From assembly GCF_023074185.1 (NCBI RefSeq), contig NZ_JADPKY010000109.1, positions 1 through 42,309 on the forward strand: DNA of 42,309 nt. The letters run 5' to 3'. The first letter of the stretch is position 1; each line of letters opens with the position of its first letter. The position numbers and the translations under genes were made by a program. The notes under the pieces were generated by a model that saw nothing but the letters and a program-made list of their open reading frames with translations, did no database searches and was not told the DNA's origin. Below are positions 8,815 through 16,567 of the stretch, one piece after another. The DNA is from Bradyrhizobium sp. 132. GTDB taxonomy: Bacteria > Pseudomonadota > Alphaproteobacteria > Rhizobiales > Xanthobacteraceae.

Positions 8815-9111
8815 TCACCCACCTGCGTCAAGAAGCGGCATCAATTCGGCATACCGTCTCGATCGCTGACCTTCTACTGCGGCTTTGCGCAGGCAAAGGG
8901 ACGGGGTCCTGATATCTCTCGCCTTGAAGGCAGCCTCTTTTCCCATCAGCCGCGCCTGCCCGGTGCTGTCAGGCTTGCGTTGCGGATCGGCCCATGGCGC
9001 GACGGCGACGGCCGTCAATGTCCAGTTGCCGATGTAGAACGGATCGGCAGCCACAGCGATGTCTGCTGCCCCAAGCGACATAAGAAGGCAAACTGCGCCG
9101 GAGAATTTCAT
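8815..9111 (-). pseudogene. Exported small protein, apparently decayed by frameshift
   Basis: The frame encodes a clear signal peptide (MKFSGAVCLLMSLGAADIAVA, cleaved before ADP) and a mature start FYIGNWTLTAVAVAPWADP. From memory, this resembles a family of about 150-residue secreted rhizobial proteins. After FKARDI the frame becomes Arg-rich and unlike the family. One base over, the sequence reads ISGPRPFACAKPQ, then an in-frame TAG, then KVSDRDGMPN, then another stop. That shifted phrase is what the family would be expected to continue with. The gene therefore seems to have a frameshift near 8910-8920 plus nonsense codons. The family resemblance is recollection, and a search would settle it. 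Confidence 0.5.
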
Positions 9112-9298
9112 CTTATCCGCCGCCTCGAGCTGTCAGACTCGGACGCGGCTCTTCATTCGGGCCGCATTTGGTTGCTGGCCATGAACCGTTCTTGAGGAGC
9201 GAACGACAAAGCGGATGCGAAACAGTCACGCAGATCACGGGCGCCATGGCCGACGGACTGATCGATTCGGGCGCGCCCCAGCACCTAAGGACGACGGC

Positions 9299-9655
9299 AT
9301 GCTTTCTCGCTGCGATCTCATCAAAGGCGCCGCGGTCGCGCTTCTCACCCTCTCGATACAAGGCGCATGGGCGCAGGAGACCAGGATGAACCTGTTCAAG
9401 GTCGTCACCATCAAGGACGAAATCGTCGTCGGATTGTCGGCGCAGGAGCTTCAAGCGCTCGGCGGCAATGATGCCAGCGCGATTGCGCATGCTCTTGCGC
9501 AGAAGGGCGATCTCACCGTCTGGCAATACAATGTGCATCGCGGTCCGAGCGGAGAATTGCAGCAGGCGCCGACCGCCAAGATCGGGCTTTTGGCCAACGC
9601 CTCGCTCCGCGTCGAACCCTATACCACGCCCTACCAGATCCTGCCGCATCCCTAA
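9299..9655 (+). CDS. Exported hypothetical protein (118 aa)
   Basis: The start chosen is the ATG at 9299. It gives a clean Sec signal peptide (MLSRCDLIKGAAVALLTLS, cleaved after AWA), whereas the 28-residue upstream extension is His/Arg-rich and uninformative. The mature protein of about 93 residues has the segments MNLFKVVTIKDEIVVGLS and LTVWQYNVHRGPSGEL and no cysteines after the signal peptide. It is probably periplasmic. I recognise no domain. Its neighbour on the other strand (8815-9111) is also a small exported protein. Confidence 0.65.
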   Translation: MLSRCDLIKGAAVALLTLSIQGAWAQETRMNLFKVVTIKDEIVVGLSAQELQALGGNDASAIAHALAQKGDLTVWQYNVHRGPSGELQQAPTAKIGLLANASLRVEPYTTPYQILPHP

Positions 9656-9701
9656 GCAGCAGACTGGCACGCCGGCGGCCGAGGCCGCAGGCGTGCCGTT
9701 G

Positions 9702-10277
9702 TCATCCGCGCTGCCCTGCACGCTGTCTCCCCGTTTCCGTCGCAAAGCCATAGATCAGCGCCAGCCGGTCCAGGCATTCCCGAAAGCGCCGCGAAAAATA
9801 GTCGTTCCAGCGCTGGGTACGGACGGCGCGACGCTGGCCGATCTCGTCCATGGTCAGGCCCAGTACCAACACATCGTGCACCAGCGCGGCGCCGTCGGTG
9901 CCGAGTTCGCGCTCGACCCCGTTCAGACGCAGCACCGCCTGACGCTGGCTCTCGGTGACGGGCTCGCGCGTGCGCGCGCCATCGACATATTCGCGGGTCG
10001 GGTCCATCGCCTGAAGACCTCGCTCGGCCCTCTCCCAATCGTTCTGGAAGGCACGCCCGCCGCGAAATTGCGCCTCGTCAATCTGATGGTGCGCGTGCAG
10101 CCTGCCGAGCGGATCGCTGCGAATCGACCGCACGGCCATGATCTTCTCTCCGGGGTCGAGCGCCAGCGGATTATCGACCTCGACGTCCGCCACCTCCGCA
10201 TTGAACGGTACCTCGCGCGAGCGCCGGTCGTAGATCTTGGCCAATTTGTAGGACCTGTTGCGTCGGACACGTGCCAC
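9702..10277 (-). CDS. Unknown protein with possible helix-turn-helix, GTG start (191 aa)
   Basis: The GTG at 10277 was preferred because AAGGAG lies eight bases before it. The longer frame upstream runs into the GcrA-like gene. The N-terminus is strongly basic (VARVRRNRSYKLAKIYDRRS). The middle is rich in charged residues (HAHHQIDEAQFRGGRAFQNDWERAERG). The C-terminal third (LVHDVLVLGLTMDEIGQRR and SRRFRECLDRLALIYG) looks like a sigma-region-4 or small-terminase type helix-turn-helix. It lies 47 bases downstream of the GcrA-like gene on the same strand, so the two are probably co-transcribed. A role in transcription or DNA packaging is inference from shape and neighbourhood. Confidence 0.7.
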   Translation of the reverse strand: MARVRRNRSYKLAKIYDRRSREVPFNAEVADVEVDNPLALDPGEKIMAVRSIRSDPLGRLHAHHQIDEAQFRGGRAFQNDWERAERGLQAMDPTREYVDGARTREPVTESQRQAVLRLNGVERELGTDGAALVHDVLVLGLTMDEIGQRRAVRTQRWNDYFSRRFRECLDRLALIYGFATETGRQRAGQRG

Positions 10278-10324
10278 TCGGATACTCCTTTGCGAAATTG
10301 ACGATTGAACGGGCGGTCGCCAGG

Positions 10325-10852
10325 TCAGGCTGCGGAGACCAGCCTCAGCACGACCGGACCGGCGGCGCGGCCGGACCCGGCTCCAGAGCGGCGGGTCAGG
10401 CGCGCGTGCGGCGCGCAATAGCTCGAGCCCGGCTGGCGCGAATGGCCGCAGAAGGTAATCTCCTCCCCGTCTCTGTCGCCGCCGTAGGGATAGCGACAGT
10501 CGTCGCGATCGAGTTCGGCCAACTGGACCAGACGCGGCTGGACGCCGACGCAGCGCAGCTTGACCGGCGCGGCGGGCTTCATCGCGGATTTCGGCGGCAG
10601 GTTCAGTAACGTGGGACGGTGCGGGAGGATAAGACAGGCTCCAGACGGCAAAACCGGCACGATCGACGGACTCCTCATCGGTACCTTCACGACCAGCCCG
10701 AGCCGCTTGGCGCGGCCGACCACCGCATTGCGCGTGTAAGCCGTTCCAAACCTTGCGTTAATCTCCCTTCCGATCTCCGCATAAGACATTCCCTTGAGAA
10801 AATATTCGCGAAGCGCGTCGGAGTGCTCCGACGGCCAATGGCCCGGTTCCAT
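10325..10852 (-). CDS. GcrA-family regulator
   Basis: The start chosen is MEPGHWPSEHSDALREYF at 10852, with AGGA upstream. A 19-residue extension is possible. The N-terminal domain has the GcrA helix-turn-helix signature: a Trp near the start, then GMSYAEIGREINARF and TRNAVVGRAKRLGL. The C-terminus has the conserved zinc-like cluster CRYPYGGDRDGEEITFCG, then YCAPHARL. GcrA works with sigma-70 at methylated promoters in the alphaproteobacterial cell cycle. This is a divergent paralogue (175 residues, long Pro-rich linker), of the kind often found in prophage-derived or accessory modules. It is divergent from the S24 repressor, and its promoter contains a copy of the shared palindrome, so repression by that protein is likely. 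Confidence 0.85.
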   Translation of the reverse strand: MEPGHWPSEHSDALREYFLKGMSYAEIGREINARFGTAYTRNAVVGRAKRLGLVVKVPMRSPSIVPVLPSGACLILPHRPTLLNLPPKSAMKPAAPVKLRCVGVQPRLVQLAELDRDDCRYPYGGDRDGEEITFCGHSRQPGSSYCAPHARLTRRSGAGSGRAAGPVVLRLVSAA

Positions 10853-10908
10853 GCTGTTGTCCTGTGATGCGCCTCCTCCGATCGCACGATCGCGAGGCGG
10901 AGCGTACA

Positions 10909-10923
10909 TTCCGTTATTCCGAA
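10909..10923. promoter_or_regulatory. Putative S24-repressor operator (site A) in the gcrA-like promoter
   Basis: TTCCGTTATTCCGAA matches the TTCCG-N5-CGGAA pattern with one mismatch in the right half. On the minus strand a perfect -35 (TTGACA, complement of 10929-10934) lies five bases upstream, so the site occupies the spacer and -10 of the presumed gcrA-like promoter. Confidence 0.5.
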
Positions 10924-10965
10924 GTAAGTGTCAAGCAATATTTCTGATATTCATAATTGCATCAA

Positions 10966-10980
10966 TTCCGAATTTCGGAT
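10966..10980. promoter_or_regulatory. Putative S24-repressor operator (site B) upstream of the repressor gene
   Basis: TTCCGAATTTCGGAT contains a perfect TCCGAA-T-TTCGGA inverted repeat and lies 38 bases before the repressor's ATG. Its position suggests autoregulation. A convincing -35/-10 pair for this gene was not found. Confidence 0.55.
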
Positions 10981-11018
10981 TACAAGAGGCGGGACGATGG
11001 ACAATCGAGGGAATCACC

Positions 11019-11627
11019 ATGTTGGACGCTGCAATGATCGAGCGGGGCCTGGAAAAGACAGGCAAGAGCAAGGGCGGCCTGGCGGCAGCCATGGGCGTTC
11101 GGCCCGGCGCGGTCTCGGAGATCCTCGGCGGCGAACGCCTGGTGAAGGCCTCGGAAATCGTTCCGATCATGGAGTATCTCGAGCTCAATCTCGCGCCGAT
11201 CATGGGTCGCGTCGGCGCCGGTGCCGTGATCGAGCCGGATTATGAGCAGGTTCCCCCGGAGGGACTCGGCGACATCGCGCTGCCCTTCCCGATCATGGAG
11301 GAGACCATCGCGTTCGAGATCGTGGGCGATTCGATGCTGCCCAAATACGAGAGCGGCGACGTGATCGTGGTCTACAAGGACCAGCGCCATCCGCTGTCGA
11401 GCTTCTACGGCGAAGAGGCCGTAGTCCGGCTCAAGTCCGGCGAGCGCTATCTGAAGACCATCGAGCGGGGCAAATCCCCCTCCGTCGTCAATCTCAGCAG
11501 CTTCAATGCCAAGCAGATCGTCGGCGTGAAACTGGAGTGGGTCGGCGAGATCTGCCTGTCCATGCCCAAGGGCCAGCTCGAGCGGTTGCGCGCCAAGTCG
11601 GCGCGCCCTCGCAAGAAGAGCAGGTAG
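11019..11627 (+). CDS. LexA-like S24 peptidase with N-terminal XRE-type helix-turn-helix (repressor)
   Basis: The ATG at 11019 is preceded by GAGGG and gives 202 residues. The N-terminal helix-turn-helix (SKGGLAAAMGVRPGAVSEIL) is of the XRE/CI type. The C-terminal S24 domain has the nucleophile in VGDSMLPKY (Ser105) and the general-base Lys in RYLKTIER (Lys136). A candidate self-cleavage Ala-Gly lies at 67-68 in GRVGAGAVIE. CI/LexA-type repressors cut themselves when bound to RecA filaments, so the regulon may be SOS-inducible. The tail is very basic (RLRAKSARPRKKSR). A 15-bp palindrome recurs around the gene (sites at 10909, 10966, 11668 and, further off, 13144) and is the natural candidate operator. 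Probably prophage-derived. Confidence 0.9.
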   Translation: MLDAAMIERGLEKTGKSKGGLAAAMGVRPGAVSEILGGERLVKASEIVPIMEYLELNLAPIMGRVGAGAVIEPDYEQVPPEGLGDIALPFPIMEETIAFEIVGDSMLPKYESGDVIVVYKDQRHPLSSFYGEEAVVRLKSGERYLKTIERGKSPSVVNLSSFNAKQIVGVKLEWVGEICLSMPKGQLERLRAKSARPRKKSR

Positions 11628-11658
11628 GCGGCCGACTTCCGATTTTTCGAAATCTAGC

Positions 11659-11687
11659 TTGACTTGATTCCGTTTTTCGGAAATACT
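11659..11687 (+). promoter_or_regulatory. Sigma-70-type promoter for the 91-residue gene
   Basis: TTGACT (11659-11664), a 17-base spacer and AATACT (11682-11687) form a good -35/-10 pair, about 40 bases before the start codon of the next gene. The spacer is filled by a palindrome (site D), so a bound repressor would block polymerase. Confidence 0.6.
11668..11682. promoter_or_regulatory. Putative S24-repressor operator (site D)
   Basis: TTCCGTTTTTCGGAA is a perfect five-base inverted repeat with a five-T spacer, lying between the -35 and -10 of the promoter before 11727. A weaker copy (TTCCGATTTTTCGAAA) begins about 30 bases upstream at 11638. Confidence 0.6.
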
Positions 11688-11726
11688 CTGCCGTGCCCCG
11701 GCCGTCGGGCACGACAGGATCGTTTC

Positions 11727-12002
11727 ATGCAGTATTTCGTCGTGATGATCGACTATGGGCGGCGCGGCCGCGAGGCGGTGGTTGATCCTGAAATCACCAG
11801 GCGCGAGGTCATTTCCCGCGTCGCGTCAGGCGAATATCAGAACATCTCGTTCATCCACGAGATCGTGGAGAGTTCGGTCGAGGACGTGACCGAGGCGATC
11901 CTCGCCGAGGCTGTCCTGCCCCGGATCCCTCCCCAAGATATCGACCTCCAGGCGATCCGGCTCGATCACGCCCGCGATCTGCGCAAGCACGAGCGGACGT
12001 GA
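11727..12002 (+). CDS. Small hypothetical protein (91 aa)
   Basis: The start chosen is the ATG at 11727 (MQYFVVMIDYGRRGREAVVD), with AGGA about eight bases before it. The frame could extend upstream, but only through the promoter. The protein is acidic in the middle (IHEIVESSVEDVTEAILAEA) and basic at the C-terminus (RLDHARDLRKHER). No domain is recognised. It is separated from the S24 repressor gene by 99 bases holding its own promoter with an operator-like palindrome, so it is probably part of the repressor's regulon. Confidence 0.7.
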   Translation: MQYFVVMIDYGRRGREAVVDPEITRREVISRVASGEYQNISFIHEIVESSVEDVTEAILAEAVLPRIPPQDIDLQAIRLDHARDLRKHERT

Positions 12003-12011
12003 CGCAGGCCT

Positions 12012-12112
12012 AGGGCCGTTTCCGTTCCGATCGAAGCGGACGGGCCCCAGATTCTTATTTTGACGCGTTTTCTTTGCGCGAACCGGAATCCACTTCGCTC
12101 GATAACGCTCTG
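12012..12112. repeat. Bradyrhizobium-type intergenic palindromic repeat
   Basis: The stretch begins AGGGCCGTTTCCG, passes through CGGACGGGCCCC and then TTTTGACGCGTTTTC, and ends in CACTTCGCTCGATAACGCTC. I recognise it as a widespread intergenic repeat of Bradyrhizobium and relatives. It sits between two convergent genes, where GGGCC and GGCCC can pair to form an imperfect hairpin that may also end transcription. Copy number cannot be assessed from one window. Confidence 0.55.
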
Positions 12113-12140
12113 CCGGCGTGCGCCACAGCCCGGTCGGAGA

Positions 12141-13115
12141 CTACACCGTCAGGACGGTCGAGCCCGTGGTCTTGCGCGCGGCGAGATCGGCATGCGCTTT
12201 GGCGGCGTCCTTCAGTGGATAGGTCTGGCGCACCTCGATCTTGACCGCGCCGGACTTGACGACGTCGAACAGCTCGCCTGCCATCGCGACCAGGCTTTCA
12301 CGCTTGGCGGCGTAGGTGAACAACGTCGGCCGGGTGACGTAGAGCGAGCCCTTCTGTGCGAGCAAACCGAGATTGAGCGGCTCGACAGCGCCGGAGGATG
12401 CACCGAACAGCGCGGCGACGCCGAGCGGCGCGAGGCAGTCGAGTGACTTCAGGAACGTATCCTTGCCGACGGAGTCGTAAACCACCGGCACCTTCTTGCC
12501 GCCAGTGATCTCATCCACGCGCTTCACGAAATCCTCGCGCGTGTAGATGATGACATGATCGCAGCCATGCGCCTTGGCGAGCTTGGCCTTCTCGTCGTTG
12601 CTGACGGTGCCGATCACAGTCGCGCCGAGATGCTTGGCCCACTGGCTCAGGATCAGGCCGACGCCGCCGGCAGCCGCATGGAGCAGGATGGTGTCGCCGG
12701 CCTTCACGCGATAGGTCTGCCGGATCAGATATTGCGTGGTGAGCCCCTTCAGCATCATCGCCGCGGCGGTCTTGTCGTCGACGCCGTCGGGCAGCTTCAG
12801 CAGCCGGTCGGCGGGAATCAGCCGCGCCTCCGAATAAGCCCCGAGCGGCGAGGCGCCATAGGCGACGCGATCGCCCGGCTTCAGATCGGTGACACCCGAG
12901 CCCACTTCCTCGACGACACCGGCCCCCTCGCTGCCGAGACCGCTCGGCAATTGCACGGGGTACACACCGGAGCGGTTGTAGATGTCGACAAAATTGAGAC
13001 CGACCGCAGTGTGGCGGATGCGTGCTTCGCCAGGTCCGGGCTTGCCGACGCTGACCTCCTCCCAGACCAGGACTTCCGGACCACCAGTCTGGTGAAAGCG
13101 AATGGCATGTGTCAT
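12141..13115 (-). CDS. qor: NADPH:quinone oxidoreductase (zinc-independent MDR family)
   Basis: This 324-residue protein is of the usual length for QorA. It matches the family throughout: MTHAIRFHQTGGPEVL at the start, GLNFVDIYNRSGVYP, LGSEGAGVVEEVG, then the nucleotide-binding HAAAGGVGLILSQWAK and GTVSNDEKAKLAKAHG. It lacks the structural zinc cysteines of alcohol dehydrogenases, as expected. These enzymes reduce quinones using NADPH, in the cytoplasm. A gap of about 220 bases separates it from the divergent zinc-ribbon gene, and a TCCG-N5-CGGA palindrome lies 29 bases before its start. Confidence 0.92.
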   Translation of the reverse strand: MTHAIRFHQTGGPEVLVWEEVSVGKPGPGEARIRHTAVGLNFVDIYNRSGVYPVQLPSGLGSEGAGVVEEVGSGVTDLKPGDRVAYGASPLGAYSEARLIPADRLLKLPDGVDDKTAAAMMLKGLTTQYLIRQTYRVKAGDTILLHAAAGGVGLILSQWAKHLGATVIGTVSNDEKAKLAKAHGCDHVIIYTREDFVKRVDEITGGKKVPVVYDSVGKDTFLKSLDCLAPLGVAALFGASSGAVEPLNLGLLAQKGSLYVTRPTLFTYAAKRESLVAMAGELFDVVKSGAVKIEVRQTYPLKDAAKAHADLAARKTTGSTVLTV

Positions 13116-13143
13116 GGGCGTTGCTCCCTTATCGTTGAGTAAA

Positions 13144-13158
13144 GTCCGAATACCGGAT
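13144..13158. promoter_or_regulatory. Operator-like palindrome (site E) upstream of qor
   Basis: GTCCGAATACCGGAT fits TCCG-N5-CGGA with the same five-base spacing as the sites around the S24 repressor about 2 kb away. It lies 29 bases before the qor start codon. It lacks the outer T/A pair and may be chance. Confidence 0.35.
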
Positions 13159-13337
13159 CGGCCTTATGAAATAGGCATTTAGTCCGCCCGTCACAGTACC
13201 GAGACGTAACAAGAATGTCACAGCGAACGACAAACCTCCGCCGTTCCGTCTCTGTTCGAAAGAGTTGATGTCGGCCTCGCGCCGACCGGCAGTAGCCTTT
13301 GCGCGGGTTTGGTGGTCGCCTGCGAAGGAGAGCCGAG

Positions 13338-13538
13338 ATGCCAGCTTATGTACAGCGTCATCAGGATATGGAAATCGCGCCTGTGATCTGCCCTGCTTGC
13401 ATGGGGTTCCTGCCGATGTATGTGCGCGAGGTTGAACCGCATTGGAGCCTTGCCAAGATCGACTTCGTCTATGAATGCGCCGATTGCGGCGCCGAGGTCA
13501 GACAGACCATCCGCAAGCCGGAGTTGCTGCGGCACTGA
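13338..13538 (+). CDS. Small zinc-ribbon protein (66 aa)
   Basis: The ATG at 13338 follows GGAGA at good spacing. Two CxxC knuckles (CPAC in VICPACMGFL and CADC in YECADCGAEV) are 26 residues apart, the layout of a single zinc ribbon. The protein is otherwise featureless and most likely binds nucleic acid or a protein partner. Function unknown. Confidence 0.75.
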   Translation: MPAYVQRHQDMEIAPVICPACMGFLPMYVREVEPHWSLAKIDFVYECADCGAEVRQTIRKPELLRH

Positions 13539-13685
13539 TCGCGCGGCCGGTGGGCCGTTCAACTATTTGCGTTGAGCGGAAAATACGTCCGTACGCGCGG
13601 GTCTGGTCCCTCCCAAACGAGGCTTGTTCTTTGCCGGGAACACAGGCAGAACAAGCCTCAAGCAAGACCTTTGGGAGCGCCTTTC

Positions 13686-14633
13686 GTGGCTGAACAGAAG
13701 GCCTCGACCGCGATCGAGGCAGTGGAGAGCGGCCTCGCCGCGCAAGGCTACATCGCGAGCCGGCAGATCGCGACCGCCGTCTATTTGTCGCAACAGATCG
13801 AAAAGCCGATTCTGGTCGAAGGCCCTGCAGGCGTCGGCAAGACCGAGCTGGCCAAGGCGATCGCGGCCTGGCGCGGCCTGAAGATGATCCGCTTGCAATG
13901 CTATGAAGGCCTCGACGAGGCCAAGGCGCTCTACGAGTGGAAATACGCCAAGCAGCTTCTTTACACACAGATCCTGAAGGACAAGCTCGGCGAAGTCCTC
14001 GGCGGCGCGCAGACGCTGCACGACGCGCTCGCCCAGCTTCACGATTTCGGCGACGTGTTCTTCTCCAAGGAATTCGTCGAACCGCGGCCGCTGCTGCAAG
14101 CGCTGGAGCAGCCCGGCGGCTGCGTGCTCCTGATCGACGAGATCGACAAGTCGGATGCGGAATTCGAATCGCTGCTGCTGGAGATCCTCTCCGACTTCCA
14201 GGTCACGATCCCTGAGCTCGGCACCGTCTCTGCGATCACGCCGCCGACGGTGATCCTCACCTCGAACAGCGAGCGGGATCTCGGCGACGCTCTCAAGCGG
14301 CGCTGCCTGCATCTGCATATCGGCTTCCCCGAGCAGCGGCTCGAGGAGCGCATCGTCGAGAGCCGCGTCCCCGGCATCTCGCAGACGCTGCGGCGGCAGA
14401 TGGTCGGCTTCATCCACGAGATTCGCTCGCTCGACCTCAAGAAGCTGCCCTCGGTCAGTGAGACCATCGACTGGGCGCGCGTGCTGGTTCTGCTCCAGGC
14501 TTCCGAGCTCGACACCGACATAGTCAAGGACACGCTCAACGTGCTCCTGAAATACGAGGCCGACATCGAGGCGGCTCAGCCTCAGATAACGACCTTCATT
14601 GCCAAGGCAGCACGATCTAACGTCTTCGGTTGA
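13686..14633 (+). CDS. MoxR/CoxD-type AAA+ ATPase
   Basis: The GTG at 13686 is preferred (GGGAG upstream), because an upstream ATG at 13572 adds 38 residues unlike the family. The 315-residue protein has Walker A (GPAGVGKTE), Walker B (CVLLIDEIDK), sensor 1 (VILTSNSERDLGD) and an arginine region (LKRRCLHLHIGFP). MoxR ATPases act as chaperones that help fit metal cofactors or assemble complexes, usually with a VWA-domain partner. Here the VWA gene follows with overlapping or touching codons. CoxD serves molybdenum hydroxylases in carboxidotrophs; a xanthine dehydrogenase of the same superfamily lies 22 kb away, but a link is speculative. Confidence 0.9.
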   Translation: MAEQKASTAIEAVESGLAAQGYIASRQIATAVYLSQQIEKPILVEGPAGVGKTELAKAIAAWRGLKMIRLQCYEGLDEAKALYEWKYAKQLLYTQILKDKLGEVLGGAQTLHDALAQLHDFGDVFFSKEFVEPRPLLQALEQPGGCVLLIDEIDKSDAEFESLLLEILSDFQVTIPELGTVSAITPPTVILTSNSERDLGDALKRRCLHLHIGFPEQRLEERIVESRVPGISQTLRRQMVGFIHEIRSLDLKKLPSVSETIDWARVLVLLQASELDTDIVKDTLNVLLKYEADIEAAQPQITTFIAKAARSNVFG

Positions 14634-14638
14634 CGCCG

Positions 14639-16015
14639 ATGCGCGAGAACCTCCATCGTTTCTTCCGTGCGGCACGCGGCGTCGGCGTCCATGTCTCGCC
14701 CGCCGAAAGCATCGATGCGATGCGTGCGGTGACGCAGGTCGGCGTTTCAGACCGGACCATCCTGCGCGACGCGCTGCTCCTGACGCTTGCCAAATCGCAG
14801 GACGAAAAGCTCGCGCTCGGCGACTGTTTTGATCTGTTCTTCAGCCAGCCGGAGCCGCGGCAGAATCAGCCCGAGGCCGACAGCGAGGACGCTTCGGAGG
14901 ACACGGATCAATCGCCCTCCTCCAGCTCGGCCAGCGAAGCGGGCGAAGGTCAGCCTTCCGAGGGATTGGGACCGCTCGCGCAGATGCTGCTGTCGCAGGA
15001 TCGCAACGCGATCGCAGCCGCGATCGCCAGCGCCTCAGGCGCGGCCTCTCTGTCCGAGATCCGCTACTCCACCCAGCGCGGCATCTTCTCCAGCCGCATC
15101 CTCGACGCCATGGGGCTCCAGCGGCTGCGCGACGATCTCGACGAGCTGACCGCGACCAACCCGGCGCTGGCAGAGCGACTTCGCTCCGCGCTCGATGCCT
15201 TGCGCGAAGCCGTCCGCGACACCGTCGCGCAGGGGCTTGCGCTCTATGCCCGCGAGGAGGCTGAAAACCTCCGCAACGAGATTCTGCGCAACGCGCCGCT
15301 TGCCCGCATTGAGCGGCGCCATGTCGCGGAGATGCGCGCTCTCATCCGCCAGATCGCGCGGCGTCTGCGCGAGCGCTATTCGAAACCGCGCAAGCGCCAG
15401 CGCCGCGGTCATCTCGACGTCCGCCGCACACTGCGCCGCAACGCCGCCTGGGGCGGCATCCCCTTCCTCACGGCGTGGAAGCGCAAGCATCGCGACCGGC
15501 CGAAGATCGTGGCGCTCTGCGACGTCTCCGGCTCGGTCGCGCAAGTCTCCGATTTCTTCCTGCTCCTGATCCACTCGCTGCACGAGGTGGTCGACGACGT
15601 CCATTCCTTCGCCTTCTCTTCGCATCTGATCGAAGTCAGCGACATTCTGGAATCGAAATCGCCGGAAAAGGCAATGGCCGAGATCATGTCCAAGGTGGGC
15701 TTCGGCTCCTCCGACTACGGCTCGTCGCTGGTCGATTTCGAGAAGGAGTTCATGAGCACGTTGACACCGCAGACCACGGTGATCGTGCTCGGCGATGCCC
15801 GCAGCAATAATCTCGACCCACGCGCCGACATCCTGCGCCGCATCTCCGAACGATCCAAGCGCCTGGTGTGGCTCAATCCCGAAGGACGTCTCGCCTGGGG
15901 CTTTGGTGATTCCGAGATGCCGCGCTACGCGACCTTCTGCAGTGTGGTGCGCCAGTGCGCCACCGCACAGCAACTCGAGCGGGCGGTGTCCGATATCGTG
16001 GCGACTTATCAGTAG
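14639..16015 (+). CDS. VWA-domain protein, CoxE type
   Basis: The start taken is the ATG at 14639 (MRENLHRFFRAARG). A TTG at 14630 overlapping the upstream stop is possible. About 458 residues. An N-terminal helical domain and an acidic Ser-rich linker (about 85-110) precede the C-terminal von Willebrand A domain. The domain has the MIDAS triad DVSGSV, then SSDYGSSL, then VIVLGDARSNN. A basic segment (RYSKPRKRQRRGHLDVRRT) precedes the VWA domain. It pairs with the upstream ATPase as in MoxR-VWA or CoxD-CoxE systems, which remodel target enzymes. The target is unknown: no carbon-monoxide dehydrogenase genes are in the window. Confidence 0.9.
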   Translation: MRENLHRFFRAARGVGVHVSPAESIDAMRAVTQVGVSDRTILRDALLLTLAKSQDEKLALGDCFDLFFSQPEPRQNQPEADSEDASEDTDQSPSSSSASEAGEGQPSEGLGPLAQMLLSQDRNAIAAAIASASGAASLSEIRYSTQRGIFSSRILDAMGLQRLRDDLDELTATNPALAERLRSALDALREAVRDTVAQGLALYAREEAENLRNEILRNAPLARIERRHVAEMRALIRQIARRLRERYSKPRKRQRRGHLDVRRTLRRNAAWGGIPFLTAWKRKHRDRPKIVALCDVSGSVAQVSDFFLLLIHSLHEVVDDVHSFAFSSHLIEVSDILESKSPEKAMAEIMSKVGFGSSDYGSSLVDFEKEFMSTLTPQTTVIVLGDARSNNLDPRADILRRISERSKRLVWLNPEGRLAWGFGDSEMPRYATFCSVVRQCATAQQLERAVSDIVATYQ

Positions 16016-16035
16016 GCTTTACGCCACGGCCGACG

Positions 16036-16218
16036 TCAGTTTCGCGCAAACTCCGTCGGAGCCAAATTGCACTCCCGGAAATGATAGGCGATTTCGTCAA
16101 GCGCGCGCTGCTCCCATTCCTGGGCTTGCGCAAGCCAGAAAACCCGGCGCTCGAAATCAAGCGCGGCGCGCTCCCGGCACAGGGATTCTTGACTGCGAAT
16201 TTCGACCAGCCTGATCAT
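16036..16218 (-). CDS. Small rhizobial conserved protein (60 aa)
   Basis: The start at 16218 (MIRLVEIRSQESLCRERAAL) is chosen because CAGGAGTGGAG lies just before it. Longer frames exist upstream without a ribosome-binding site. The sequence, with its ...LCRERAALDFERRVFWLAQAQEWEQRA pattern, belongs to a short helical family that I recall as very common in Bradyrhizobium genomes, of unknown function. It is convergent with the VWA gene, 20 bases apart. Confidence 0.65.
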   Translation of the reverse strand: MIRLVEIRSQESLCRERAALDFERRVFWLAQAQEWEQRALDEIAYHFRECNLAPTEFARN

Positions 16219-16567
16219 GCACTCCACTCCTGCCGTGTGAAGCCGTTCCCCGCGAATCAGCGTAGCAGCATCTCGAGCGTTTCGTCTCATGATTTCCATG
16301 CATATTGCGACGCGGAATGGGACAGCAGCGCTTCCCGTGCAGCGCGGCATCTCCGCGCCACACCAAACCCGCTTCATCAATATGTGATCGAGGCCCCGGG
16401 AAGATGTTCGTGATCGAGCGATCTTAATTCTTATGGCGCAACGAGATGCGGCAATTTGTGAAGAGGAGTTCTAAACACCTCACCGAATTCCCGACTCATT
16501 GTCGTCGCACGGTCTTCACGCAGCGCCGCTAACAGGGTGAGCGAACGGTACTATCGCTTGAGGCAAC

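Noticed and set aside
13563..14675. Minus-strand frame opposite the MoxR ATPase
   Set aside because: Shadow frame; Walker motifs and the rest of the family pattern are on the plus strand.
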